Position numbers and translations under genes: made by a program. From the NCBI GenBank assembly GCA_019359155.1, contig JAHHHV010000073.1, positions 25,982 to 89,981 of the forward strand: DNA of 64,000 nt. The letters run 5' to 3'. Origin of the DNA: Pegethrix bostrychoides GSE-TBD4-15B (GTDB lineage: Bacteria > Cyanobacteriota > Cyanobacteriia > Elainellales > Elainellaceae). The notes beneath the pieces are model-generated. The model was not told where the DNA came from. It saw nothing but the letters and a program-made list of their open reading frames with translations, and made no database searches. Every line of letters starts with the position of its first letter. Positions within the stretch are counted from its first letter, which is position 1. Of the stretch, positions 54,404 to 63,764 are shown in pieces.

Positions 54404-57400
54404 ATGAGCAGCCATACAGAAGCTAATTTTGAAAGTGTGATCGAAGCCCATTTGCTGAATCACGGCTACACCAACCTCAGTCCCAAAAAATTCGACTGCG
54501 ATCGCGCCCTCTTCCCCGAAGTCGCGATCGGCTTTATCCAGCAAACCCAACCCCAAGAATGGGAACGCCTGGAAAAACTCCACGGCAACAACACCGCCAT
54601 CCAAATCCTCTCCGACCTTTGCAAATGGCTCGACACCTACGGTAGCCTGCAAGTCCTGCGTCATGGCTTCAAATGCTACGGTCGCACCCTCCGCATCGCC
54701 ACCTTCAAAGCCGCCCACAGCCTCAACCCCGACCTCGAAGCCCATTACCAAGCCAACCAAGTCAGCATCACTCGCCAACTCCAGTACCGCAAACCCGCCA
54801 AAAAATCTAAAGCCACTTATCCCGCCAACACATCAACTGCTGCTAAAAACGGCATCATAGACATTACCCTTAGCCTCAACGGCATTCCCCTGATCACCCT
54901 CGAACTCAAAAATCCTCTCACCAGCCAAACTGCCGAGGATGCCAAAACCCAATATCGGCGCGATCGCGACCAACACGAACCCATCTTTGAGTTCAAACGC
55001 CGCACCCTGGCTCATTTTGCCGTCGATACCGAAGTCGTTTGGATGACCACCCGACTTGCTGGGAATGCCACCTACTTCCTCCCCTTCAATCAAGGTCACG
55101 ACGGCGGTGCAGGCAATCCACCCGACCCGCAAAGTCGCACCTACCGCACGGCTTATCTGTGGGAAGACGTGCTCCAACGGGATAGCCTACTGGATCTATT
55201 CGCTCGCTTCCTGCACCTGCAAGTAGACGAAAAACACGATGACGATGGCCGAAAATTCAAAAAAGAAATCCTGATCTTTCCCCGCTACCACCAACTTCAA
55301 GCGGTTCGCAATCTGATCCAATCTACCCAGCAAGAAGGTATTGGCCATAACTATCTGATTGAACATTCTGCTGGTAGTGGCAAAAGCAATACGATCGGCT
55401 GGCTCACCCATCGCCTTGCCTCTCTGCACACCAACCAAAACGAACGCATTTTTGATAGCGTCATCGTCATCACCGATCGCCGTGTTCTCGACCAACAATT
55501 GCAAAACACCATCTACCAATTTGAGCATCGCCAAGGTGTGGTTCAAAAAATCGACAAAGACTCGAAACAGCTCACCCAAGCCCTCGAAAATGCTATCCCG
55601 ATTATCATCACCACCCTGCAAAAATTTCCCCACGTCACGAAGCAGTTGCTTAAACTTGCCGAAGACCGTCAACAGCAGGGAGCAACAGGATTTCTACCTA
55701 CTCGTCGCTGTGCGGTCATCATTGATGAAGCCCATAGTTCCCAATCAGGTGAAACGGCGATCGAACTTAAAAGCGTCCTAGGCGGTGAACAACTGCAAGC
55801 GGAGGCGCAACAACGGGCAGAAGAAGAGGGTTTAGAAAGTATGACTGAACTCTTTCGCAGTATGGCGGCGCGATCGCGCCAAGCCAACCTCAGCTTCTTC
55901 GCCTTCACCGCTACGCCGAAGCACAAAACCCTCAAGTTCTTTGGGCGCGATGGTCAAGCCTTCCATCAGTACACCATGCGACAGGCGATCGAAGAAGGCT
56001 TCATCATGGACGTGCTGCAAAACTACACCACCTACAAAACCTACTACAAACTGACCCACAACTCCGCTGAAGACCCTAACGTCGAGCGCAAAGCCGCTGC
56101 CCTTGCCCTTACCCGGTTTATGCGCCTCCATCCGCATAACATTGCACAAAAAACCGAAGTCATGGTCGAGCACTTCCACACCGTTACCTGCCATAAGATC
56201 GGCGGCAAAGCCAAAGCCATGGTCGTCACTGGATCTCGTCTCGAAGCCGTCCGCTACAAACAGAGCTTCGACCAATACATTCGCGAAAAAGGCTACCCGA
56301 TCAAATCCCTCGTTGCCTTTTCTGGCATTGTCGAGGATGACAAGATCACAGGCAAGACCTATACCGAAGAAGCAATGAATGACGGGATCCGAGAGAAAGA
56401 ACTCCCTGAGCGATTTGCCACCCATGATTACCAAGTCTTGCTCGTTGCCGAAAAATATCAAACTGGCTTCGATCAACCTTTGCTGCACACGATGTATGTC
56501 GATCGCCGCCTTGCCGGAATTCAAGCCGTCCAAACCCTATCCCGCCTGAATCGCATCCATCCGCTCAAAGAAGATACGTTTGTCTTAGATTTCGTCAACG
56601 ATCGCGAAGAAATTCGCACCGCCTTCAAACAATTTTATGAAGGGGCTGAAATGGGCGAAGAAGCAACCCCAGAGCAGCTTTACCAGTTAATCACTGACTT
56701 AGACCAATCAGGTATTTATTTGCCCGAAGAAGTCGATCGGTTTTGCCAGATTTACTTCAAGCCCAAGCAACGCCAAAGTCACTCCGACCACCAAGCCATG
56801 AATGCAGCGCTTGATCCAGCCTGCGATCGCTTCATTCATTTTCAAACTCAAGATCCTGACGAAGCAATTCTCTGGCGTAACAATCTCAATGCCTTCCGTA
56901 ACTTGTACGCCTTTCTTAGTCAAGTCATTCCCTACCAGGATTCGGATTTAGAAAAACGCTACGTCTTTCTCCGTCACTTATCAGCAAAACTCCCTCATCG
57001 CAATCAAGGGCTACAATATGACTTTGATGGCGAAGTGCAACTTGAGTACTATCGACTCCAGAAGATTAGTGAAGGCTCGATCGACCTTAAACAAGGCTAT
57101 GGTGAGTCACTGACCGGGCCTAAAGCGGTTGGTAGCGGCATGGCTCATGAAAGCTCCGTGCAACTCTCACAATTAATTGATGTAATTAATAGTCGCTTCG
57201 GCACCGATTTTAACCAAGCCGATCAACTTTTTTTCGATCAGATCATTGCGGCTGCCCTTGCCTCTAGCGAATTACAACAAGCCGCAGCAGCCAACTCCAA
57301 AGATAACTTTGGGCTACTTTTCAGACAAATTATAGAATCTATTTTTATTGAACGAGTTGATCAAAATGAAGCTATTTTTGCCCGCTATATGAATGACGCT

Positions 57401-57487
57401 AGCTTTCAAAAAGTTATTTCCGAGTGGTTAAGCGCAGAAGTCTATCAGCGATTGCTCAACCATTCAGAACGCCCCATCAATAAGTAA
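54404..57487 (+). CDS. hsdR: Type I restriction-modification system, restriction subunit (HsdR)
   Basis: A 1027-aa translocase-nuclease. The N-terminal PD-(D/E)xK domain is at about 150-175 ('NGIIDITLSLNGIPLITLEL' then KNPL; catalytic Asp and ELK). SF2 helicase motifs are Walker A 'HSAGSGKSNTIGWL' (about 323), DEAH box 'RCAVIIDEAHSSQSGE' (about 439), motif III 'FFAFTATPKHKTLKFF' and motif VI 'QAVQTLSRLNRIHPLKEDTF' (about 702). The C-terminal part is the helical coupling region. It starts 27 bp after the PIN toxin gene and is separated from hsdM/hsdS by the ptuAB and toxin-antitoxin genes (2.9 kb). The gene is C-rich, as are ptuAB. Confidence 0.95.
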   Translation: MSSHTEANFESVIEAHLLNHGYTNLSPKKFDCDRALFPEVAIGFIQQTQPQEWERLEKLHGNNTAIQILSDLCKWLDTYGSLQVLRHGFKCYGRTLRIATFKAAHSLNPDLEAHYQANQVSITRQLQYRKPAKKSKATYPANTSTAAKNGIIDITLSLNGIPLITLELKNPLTSQTAEDAKTQYRRDRDQHEPIFEFKRRTLAHFAVDTEVVWMTTRLAGNATYFLPFNQGHDGGAGNPPDPQSRTYRTAYLWEDVLQRDSLLDLFARFLHLQVDEKHDDDGRKFKKEILIFPRYHQLQAVRNLIQSTQQEGIGHNYLIEHSAGSGKSNTIGWLTHRLASLHTNQNERIFDSVIVITDRRVLDQQLQNTIYQFEHRQGVVQKIDKDSKQLTQALENAIPIIITTLQKFPHVTKQLLKLAEDRQQQGATGFLPTRRCAVIIDEAHSSQSGETAIELKSVLGGEQLQAEAQQRAEEEGLESMTELFRSMAARSRQANLSFFAFTATPKHKTLKFFGRDGQAFHQYTMRQAIEEGFIMDVLQNYTTYKTYYKLTHNSAEDPNVERKAAALALTRFMRLHPHNIAQKTEVMVEHFHTVTCHKIGGKAKAMVVTGSRLEAVRYKQSFDQYIREKGYPIKSLVAFSGIVEDDKITGKTYTEEAMNDGIREKELPERFATHDYQVLLVAEKYQTGFDQPLLHTMYVDRRLAGIQAVQTLSRLNRIHPLKEDTFVLDFVNDREEIRTAFKQFYEGAEMGEEATPEQLYQLITDLDQSGIYLPEEVDRFCQIYFKPKQRQSHSDHQAMNAALDPACDRFIHFQTQDPDEAILWRNNLNAFRNLYAFLSQVIPYQDSDLEKRYVFLRHLSAKLPHRNQGLQYDFDGEVQLEYYRLQKISEGSIDLKQGYGESLTGPKAVGSGMAHESSVQLSQLIDVINSRFGTDFNQADQLFFDQIIAAALASSELQQAAAANSKDNFGLLFRQIIESIFIERVDQNEAIFARYMNDASFQKVISEWLSAEVYQRLLNHSERPINK

Positions 57488-57559
57488 GTTAGCTAAGCCA
57501 ATGGTGTTACGGTCAGAAGATAGGCGCAGTAGTAGGATTGACATTGCCCACTCTACCAT

Positions 57560-59614
57560 CTAGGGACGTTCCCAGATGTTGTCGGATGGATTGAAATCGA
57601 CAAAAATGCCCCCTTCCAGCGCTACCGATTTCAGAGGTTTGGCACTATTGATCCTGACGGTTGCGGTCTGGGGCGCATCTTGCCAAATCCCAGGGGTTTG
57701 CCGGAAGCTGGCTTTGGAGCCATCGGCATAGACCAGCTTGACATCAAACGGCATCGCCATTCCGCCTAGGTTCTCAACCTGCAGGGCGTAGCCACTGTCG
57801 GTCGGCTGTACGCTCTTAATCGCCAAATCCAAGTAATTGTAGCTAAAGAACCAGTTGTTGAAGAACCAGTTGTAGTTCTCGCCTGAGGCATTGTTGAAGG
57901 TGTTGAACATATCCCAGGGCAAGGGATGCTTGCCGTGCCAGCGTGCCATGAACTCGTGGAGCGCATGTTTAAAGGCTGCGTCACCCATCAGTTCTCTCAG
58001 CGCCAGATATCCTAGCGCTGCTTTGCCGTACTGATTGCTGGCGAAAGGCGCAGATCGACCATATAGTACATCGTGCGGCGTGATGATCGGTAAATCGGCT
58101 CCGGGGAATGGTAATGACCAAACGAGAACTCTCATCCGTTGAAATCTGGCGATCTCCGGCTCTTCACCCAAATCCTCTTTCATGAGCAAATGTTCAAATG
58201 CTGTCGTCCAGCCCTCGTCCATAAAGGGGTAGCGCTTTTCATTCGTCCCCATATAGAACGGAAACCAGGAGTGCAGCAGCTCGTGGGTCGCGACGAAGCG
58301 AGTATACGCATAATTCGGATAGGGCTTCGCATTCTCATTGTCTAGATTTGAGGCATCGTTCACCATCATTGGATATTCTTCATCGGCACCTGCGGCACCT
58401 CCGAGGATAATGCTGGTCTTGCTATAGGGGTAAGGCAGTCCCGGATATTGGGTTGAGGCGCGAGCTAGGGCATGTTTACCAAACTCGACCATTGGTTGAA
58501 AGTCTTTTGCCGACTCAGCGTAAGCAGACTGTACACTGGCTCTGCGCTGCGTTGCAGGGTCAACCACAACACTGCCCGCGTCCCAAATATAATGATTGCT
58601 CAGCGCAATGGCGATGTCTGGAACGTCATGAGCCTGCCATTTCCAGGTAACAGTATCGGTTTGGGCGGTAACCAACCCTTGTTTGAGAGCTTCAGGCTGG
58701 GCGATATTCATCACCTGCTCGCTCGCGAAACTCGCTTGCAACCGCTGGGCATAGGTGGGCTGGAGCACTTCTTGAGGATTCAGCAGATCGCCCGTCGCCC
58801 AGACCACAAAGTTTTTGGGAACCTTGACCTCAAAATTGTAATCAGCGTAATCGTTGTTAAACTCACGCCCCATTGTAAACGGGACATAGTCCCAGCCATT
58901 GGTATCGTTATAGACGCTCACTCGCGGATAGAAGTAGCCCAGAAAATAGGTCGTATCATCGATTGCCCCTTCCTTCCAGCCTGCTTGAACGGTGATATCG
59001 TAGTGCCAACGAATTGAGAAGATTATGGCAGCATGAGGCGGTAATGGCGGGTCGAGCGCAATTTCATGGATGGTACTTCCCGGAAAGTTGTTGGCAGGAA
59101 ATGGATTTTTAGGGTCATCCCACTTTTGAACTTTACCATTGACACGAAACTCATCGATCTGAATTCCAGAGGTCAAGAACTTCTGATCAACGGGAACTTC
59201 TCGCATCGCTTCTGGCATATGGGCATTGAGATAGAGCCGAAACGGAATAGAGGTCAGGGCATCCGGGCTGTTGTTGAAATAGGTGATCTCTTCCGTAGCT
59301 GACACCATTCGGTTTGGCGGCATCACGGTGAGACTGATCTTATGGCTAGATTGATTCTGCCAATAGTTTTCCCCGGGTCTGCCGTCGAGACTGCGGGTTT
59401 CTTTAGCATAGGCGTTCTGAACAAAACGGGGAACATATAGCGATGGCGTCGATTGCGCCGATGGGATGCTTCTGATTTCCCAAGATCTACTGTTGGGAGC
59501 CTGAACCCCTGTACGGGATGATGACTGTTGCGCGGATACCCAGGTATTTCCACAAAACACGAGGATGAACCCGGCACAGAACAAACCAATCAGCTTTCTC
59601 AGGGATGCTCTCAT
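57560..59614 (-). CDS. Secreted M1-family metallopeptidase (gluzincin aminopeptidase)
   Basis: A 684-aa exported enzyme (signal: LIGLFCAGFILVFCGNTWVS). The zinc site is HELLHSWFPF (about 441-450), with the third ligand Glu in 'PFMDEGWTTAFEHLL' (about 466). The beta-sheet N-terminal domain (about 60-310) shows 'YFNNSPDALTSIPFRLYLN'. Canonical GxMEN exopeptidase motif is not evident; its place reads 'ILGGAAGADEEYPMMV', with GADEEYP in place of GAMEN, so substrate preference may differ. The C-terminal tail of about 140 residues is also present as the broken copy at 47655-48090. It converges on hsdR across a 72-bp gap. Confidence 0.87.
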   Translation of the reverse strand: MRASLRKLIGLFCAGFILVFCGNTWVSAQQSSSRTGVQAPNSRSWEIRSIPSAQSTPSLYVPRFVQNAYAKETRSLDGRPGENYWQNQSSHKISLTVMPPNRMVSATEEITYFNNSPDALTSIPFRLYLNAHMPEAMREVPVDQKFLTSGIQIDEFRVNGKVQKWDDPKNPFPANNFPGSTIHEIALDPPLPPHAAIIFSIRWHYDITVQAGWKEGAIDDTTYFLGYFYPRVSVYNDTNGWDYVPFTMGREFNNDYADYNFEVKVPKNFVVWATGDLLNPQEVLQPTYAQRLQASFASEQVMNIAQPEALKQGLVTAQTDTVTWKWQAHDVPDIAIALSNHYIWDAGSVVVDPATQRRASVQSAYAESAKDFQPMVEFGKHALARASTQYPGLPYPYSKTSIILGGAAGADEEYPMMVNDASNLDNENAKPYPNYAYTRFVATHELLHSWFPFYMGTNEKRYPFMDEGWTTAFEHLLMKEDLGEEPEIARFQRMRVLVWSLPFPGADLPIITPHDVLYGRSAPFASNQYGKAALGYLALRELMGDAAFKHALHEFMARWHGKHPLPWDMFNTFNNASGENYNWFFNNWFFSYNYLDLAIKSVQPTDSGYALQVENLGGMAMPFDVKLVYADGSKASFRQTPGIWQDAPQTATVRINSAKPLKSVALEGGIFVDFNPSDNIWERP

Positions 59615-59685
59615 CGGGTTTTAGCGTCTCTAGGTGGGGGCAGGGTGAATGAGTTACAGGGTGATCCGGACGGTTAGAGCCACTC

Positions 59686-60183
59686 TCAGTCCAGGAGGAA
59701 GATCAGGAGCGTGGTGTCACCGATCATACGTCGTCCGGCGACCAAAATACCGGATAGGGCGGCTCCATCCCCCAGGGTATACAGAGCCAGGTCAACCATC
59801 GTCATGTCATCGTAAACGGCTGACAGCGCGGTTTGAGCCGCCTCGGCATCTTCCCTGTCATCCAGCAGAAGCGGCATGAGCAAGGCAGCATTCGAGTCAG
59901 CGATCGCCCGCATCTCTGCAATAATCTGATGGGTGTCGCCCGGTTTGCGTCGATAAACTTGCTTCCAGGGCGTCATCCAGGCAGCTTCACCAAACCGATC
60001 CCACAGATCTCCCACAAAATATCGATAGACTTTCAGGGCAACCTGCTCTAAATCTTCGGCAGGCTCTACCTGTTCATAGAACACTGCGCTGCCAAATCCA
60101 TTCTGGCTAGGAAGACCATAGATAGCCTGTAAATCTGCAACAGGCGAAGGAAGCTGGGGCGGTGGATTGAGCAGGTCTGACAT
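59686..60183 (-). CDS. Hypothetical protein, 165 aa
   Basis: No signal peptide or membrane segment. The first 40 residues are Pro-rich (LLNPPPQLPSPVADLQAIY), then an acidic helical part (EDLEQVALKVYRYFVGDLWD, about 43-62) and a helical C-terminal half (AEMRAIADSNAALLMPLLLD, about 88-107; TLLIFLLD at the end). I recognise no family. It lies between the M1 and second S33 genes on the same strand, with 71- and 36-bp gaps, so it is probably co-transcribed with these peptidases. Function is unknown. Confidence 0.6.
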   Translation of the reverse strand: MSDLLNPPPQLPSPVADLQAIYGLPSQNGFGSAVFYEQVEPAEDLEQVALKVYRYFVGDLWDRFGEAAWMTPWKQVYRRKPGDTHQIIAEMRAIADSNAALLMPLLLDDREDAEAAQTALSAVYDDMTMVDLALYTLGDGAALSGILVAGRRMIGDTTLLIFLLD

Positions 60184-60219
60184 ATCGATTTACCCATTCA
60201 AGAACTGGCGTTCAAAGAT

Positions 60220-62223
60220 CTACTGGGATAAGGCGGGGGGCAGCACGAACTGAGGGTTTAGCGCGGCTGTACAGCTTGTATTAGGAGCGATCTCAGGACG
60301 GTTAATGAACGCAATGCCGATATCTTTGCCACATGGATTTAAGGTCACCCCATGACCCAGGCTGGGAAATTCCACATAGGTGCCGTTGCTTAACCATTCC
60401 ATGGCACGTTTCCCGCGATCGGTGGTGGTTTGGGCATCGTAGCGACCCTGCATGACCAGGGTTGGAACGCTAATGGTCACGACTTGCCGCTCCCTGGGGT
60501 CTGCGGGTGTAACCGGCCAGTGTTGACAGGTGGCTAAGAATTCCAGATTCTCCCCATAGGACGGTTGCGCTAACAGGGGCAGCGGCAAGCTGCGATTCAC
60601 GGCATCAATATCCGCCTGAGAACTCCAGGACACATGCTCGCGACAGTCGAAGCTGATATTCATTCCCGTCATCGTCCCATCTTGATCGACAGCACTGACC
60701 TGATTGATGTTGTCTGTCAGCAGTTCATAAATGTGCCGAATCTCGGCCTCAGCCATGGCCTGCAATTCTGCCTGTAGGGGTTGGATGGGTTGAGTTGGAA
60801 ATATTTCAGCGATCAAGGTCAGCAAGGTATCCCGATCGCGCCCTCGGTCGGCATCGTAGCCTGCGCCATAGAAGTTGGCGATCGCCAGGTTTTGCTCGGC
60901 TTCTGGCAACGTCTGTAGCTGGGTTTTGACCTGGTTTACCCACTGGGCTGACGGACGGCTTGCCTGGGCAGTGGTCGCCCTTTGCTTCAGCAGGTCTTGG
61001 GCTTTAATTTCAAAATTAGTCGCCAGCTTCCGATAATGCTCGATCACGGGTAAACCCTCAGGTTGGGGATCTGACTGGAAGAGTTGACCGGAGAGGGCTT
61101 GCTCATAGGTGGTTGTGGTGCCTTGTTCCAGTTCAGCAATCATCAACGGCAAGTAGCCCGCGAAGATGGGTCTTGTGTTGAGCCAGCCGGGTACATTGTC
61201 AGCAAAGCTCTGGAGCGTAATGCTGGTTTCGGTTGGGGTTGCTTCTCCCGCTGGGGTTGCTTCTCCCGCTGGAGTCACCGTCTCCACTTCAGCTAAGGGA
61301 ATGGGCTGTTGAGCCAGTTTTTCCAGCAAGGCATTGAGCCGGTCTTGCAAATTGGGATAGGCCTGGTTACAGGCCAGATCGGCGGCACAATCTTGCAGCA
61401 GGTTCACCACAGGCGTTACCCCCCGTCGTCCGGCCTCGGTGTATTTGTTGATATGGGGGGTGGCGGTGGAATCCAGAATAACGCTCCGAACTACAGTAGG
61501 GTAGTCACGGGCGATGGCCATCGCCAAATAGGTGCCGTAGGAAATGCCATACAGGTTGATCTGCTTGTACCCCAAAGCGGCGGCTAAATTCACGGTATCG
61601 CGGGCACTGTTGGGGGTGTTGAACTGACTCAGATCAAAGCCATGTTTTTGCAACACCTGGGCGCAGACGGCATACTGAGCGATCGTGCGATCATTCGTCA
61701 ACGGATTATGATCAGCAAGCTTGTTGACGTACTGGTCAAACTCGTCCCCCATTGTATCCAGGGCAAAGGCCGTGGGCGCACAGCCTAATGAACTGGAAAA
61801 CTGGGTTCCCCGCTGGTCAAATAGCACCACATCACGGGTCTGACGGTGAGGGGCAAATACAACTTGACTGTAAACATCCAGATGGCTCACGGAGCTACCG
61901 CCGGGGCCACCCTCTAAGTAAAAGACCGGATCGGGCAACGGTGACAGGCTGGTGCTGTGAAAGCGGGCATAGGTGATTTCGACTTGACGACCATTCGGCT
62001 GCTGATAGTTTTCAGGGACGGTGAGCAGGCCGCAGGTCATGGTCTTTCCTTCCGTTTCCAAGGGTAGTGCGACCGGGCAGGGAATGGTTTGGGTGCGGTA
62101 CGGGGAAGACAGTGAAGCCGGGGCGATCGCGGCTGCCGGGTTGCCCCCAGCCTGGGTCAGTCCAACCCCTATGCAGGGAACAGCCATCACCGTAAGTCCC
62201 AAAAATGGGTAGATTTTTTTCAT
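60220..62223 (-). CDS. Second secreted S33-type alpha/beta hydrolase (tripeptidyl aminopeptidase-like)
   Basis: A 667-aa exported hydrolase. The signal is 'MKKIYPFLGLTVMAVPCIGV'. Motifs: 'PDPVFYLEGGPGGSSVSHLD' (oxyanion), 'RDVVLFDQRGTQFSSSLG', nucleophile elbow 'INLYGISYGTYLAMAIARDY' (Ser about 230), acid 'LVMQGRYDAQTTTDRG' and His in 'EFPSLGHGVTLNP'. It has a long lid insertion (about 280-470) absent from the other S33 protein, with an 18-bp DNA repeat (61235-61270) coding PAGEAT twice. I start at the ATG 62223 because AGGA lies 9 bp upstream on the minus strand; the frame continues to 62280. Functionally it should resemble the gene at 46062. Confidence 0.88.
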   Translation of the reverse strand: MKKIYPFLGLTVMAVPCIGVGLTQAGGNPAAAIAPASLSSPYRTQTIPCPVALPLETEGKTMTCGLLTVPENYQQPNGRQVEITYARFHSTSLSPLPDPVFYLEGGPGGSSVSHLDVYSQVVFAPHRQTRDVVLFDQRGTQFSSSLGCAPTAFALDTMGDEFDQYVNKLADHNPLTNDRTIAQYAVCAQVLQKHGFDLSQFNTPNSARDTVNLAAALGYKQINLYGISYGTYLAMAIARDYPTVVRSVILDSTATPHINKYTEAGRRGVTPVVNLLQDCAADLACNQAYPNLQDRLNALLEKLAQQPIPLAEVETVTPAGEATPAGEATPTETSITLQSFADNVPGWLNTRPIFAGYLPLMIAELEQGTTTTYEQALSGQLFQSDPQPEGLPVIEHYRKLATNFEIKAQDLLKQRATTAQASRPSAQWVNQVKTQLQTLPEAEQNLAIANFYGAGYDADRGRDRDTLLTLIAEIFPTQPIQPLQAELQAMAEAEIRHIYELLTDNINQVSAVDQDGTMTGMNISFDCREHVSWSSQADIDAVNRSLPLPLLAQPSYGENLEFLATCQHWPVTPADPRERQVVTISVPTLVMQGRYDAQTTTDRGKRAMEWLSNGTYVEFPSLGHGVTLNPCGKDIGIAFINRPEIAPNTSCTAALNPQFVLPPALSQ
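61235..61270. repeat. Tandem repeat, 18 bp x 2, in the S33 gene
   Basis: GGGGTTGCTTCTCCCGCT is repeated exactly, coding for PAGEAT twice in the lid insertion. It is one of the in-frame short duplications seen across the window. Confidence 0.9.
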
Positions 62224-62427
62224 GGTCATCATTCCTGATTGCTGATTCATCCGATCGCTCAAATAAGCACATAAGCACAATCAATTAGCGATTGCACAGC
62301 CCAAATTTCGCATGCTACCTGTGAACAATACTTGTGTGAGTATCGCAGCTATACCCGGACACCAGATGAATCCGGATCGGGCGCAGGCGATGACTCTCTG
62401 ATCATCCTCTTCCACAGGTTCAGCCCA

Positions 62428-63642
62428 TTACCCGTCCGAGCCACGTAGCCGGATCAATTCGTCTCGCCAAGCGCCCACCAGCGGGTCGGTCTCGGCAGGT
62501 TGCCCCAATTGCTTCACCCGCCATTTGCGAAACGCTAGCTCATCTTGGGCTTTGACGATGGCAGCGGAGGCGCGGCGACTGTATCCTGGAATGCGGCGAG
62601 TTTTGAAGAGCCGATCGGCCTGAATCGCCTCGTAGTCTTCGGCTGTCACCGTCTTGCCAAGCTCATCGGCCAACTCGGTCTGAATCACCCGCCGCTCCCA
62701 GATACCGCTCTGCCACAGCATAATCACCGCGACCGCAATGATCGGCAGCAGCGGGTAGTCTTTGTAAAACCCAAACACCAGCCATGCCAGCAGAAAGTTG
62801 ACATCTTCTGTCGGTGGCGCAATAGCAGCTGAGCCTCTGGTTAAGGCCGAGATTAAGCCCTGGACGTTAAACAAAAAATGTGCCAAATAGCCCAGAAACC
62901 AGCCGATAAATGGCGCAGCATAATGCAGCCAAGGGCGGGTCGTTTGGCGCGCCAACCCCAAAAACATGCCAAACAGCCCTGTGAACAGGGGGTGCCCGAC
63001 AAATCCCAGCAAACTGTGGCGGAGACCCAATTCAATTCCCCAAGGCGCGAAGCCCAACTTCATATAGCCTTGCGCCACATACAGCGCCGACTCAAACAGG
63101 TTGAAGCCGATGCCAACTAGCGCCCCATAAATAAAGCCATCGCGCACATTGTCAAACTCGGATTTCAGCAGCCAAAACAGCAGCAACACCCCCAACCCTT
63201 TGGTGAGTTCCTCGTCCAGCGGCCCTGCAATCGGTGCCGCAATCGTCATCATCGCATTTGACCCTAGGGAGGCTTGCAGATCAGGATGCACTTTCAGATA
63301 GGCATCCACCAGACTAAAGATGGCTAGGTTGAGCGGCAGAGCAATCCCGGTGGCAATGAGGCTGCCCCAAAGGATCGCGATCAAATAGAGCCAGAGTGAT
63401 TCTGGCTCACGCCGATCGAGAAACCGCAAGATTGCCAGCGGAACGAGCGAGAGCAGAGCTGCCCAGAGCAGGGCCAGGAAGAAGACCCGCGTTGCCGCAG
63501 CATCGAGCTTGGCGAACAGGGGTAAGAACTGGAAGAGGCTGATCACCAGCAAGACTGCCAAACCGAGAATCAACAGCTTAGCAATTCGGGGATTTTTGAG
63601 CGGCGAACCATAGAGAATTTTGGCTCTATTGTTTAGCAACAT
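62428..63642 (-). CDS. PrsW-family intramembrane metalloprotease
   Basis: A 404-aa polytopic membrane protein. It has about eight hydrophobic segments (KLLILGLAVLLVISLFQFLP, AALLSLVPLAILRFL, and others). The PrsW metal-site motifs are 'AGPLDEELTKGLGVLLLFWL' (EExxK, about 145), 'LRHSLLGFVGHPLFTGLFGM' (His, about 225) and 'FLGYLAHFLFNVQGLISALT' (His, about 258). The family is best known from Bacillus PrsW, which starts destruction of an anti-sigma factor; in cyanobacteria the target is unknown. The start is uncertain: the TTG at 63663 has GAGGAG only 1 bp upstream, so the ATG at 63642 is preferred. The cytoplasmic C-terminal tail is basic. Confidence 0.88.
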   Translation of the reverse strand: MLLNNRAKILYGSPLKNPRIAKLLILGLAVLLVISLFQFLPLFAKLDAAATRVFFLALLWAALLSLVPLAILRFLDRREPESLWLYLIAILWGSLIATGIALPLNLAIFSLVDAYLKVHPDLQASLGSNAMMTIAAPIAGPLDEELTKGLGVLLLFWLLKSEFDNVRDGFIYGALVGIGFNLFESALYVAQGYMKLGFAPWGIELGLRHSLLGFVGHPLFTGLFGMFLGLARQTTRPWLHYAAPFIGWFLGYLAHFLFNVQGLISALTRGSAAIAPPTEDVNFLLAWLVFGFYKDYPLLPIIAVAVIMLWQSGIWERRVIQTELADELGKTVTAEDYEAIQADRLFKTRRIPGYSRRASAAIVKAQDELAFRKWRVKQLGQPAETDPLVGAWRDELIRLRGSDG

Positions 63643-63764
63643 GGGCAATGCATAATGACTCAAGCTCCTCGACCTTGACTCGACCTCAATTTTAGAGAAT
63701 TACGGCTACAGACTGACCTGCCAGATCTTGATTTGCACAGAACCTGGCAGGCTCGAATCGTCCT

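Noticed and set aside
55832..56533. 233-codon minus-strand ORF inside hsdR
   Set aside because: Antisense shadow of a strong gene with full HsdR motifs; no independent start signal or family match.
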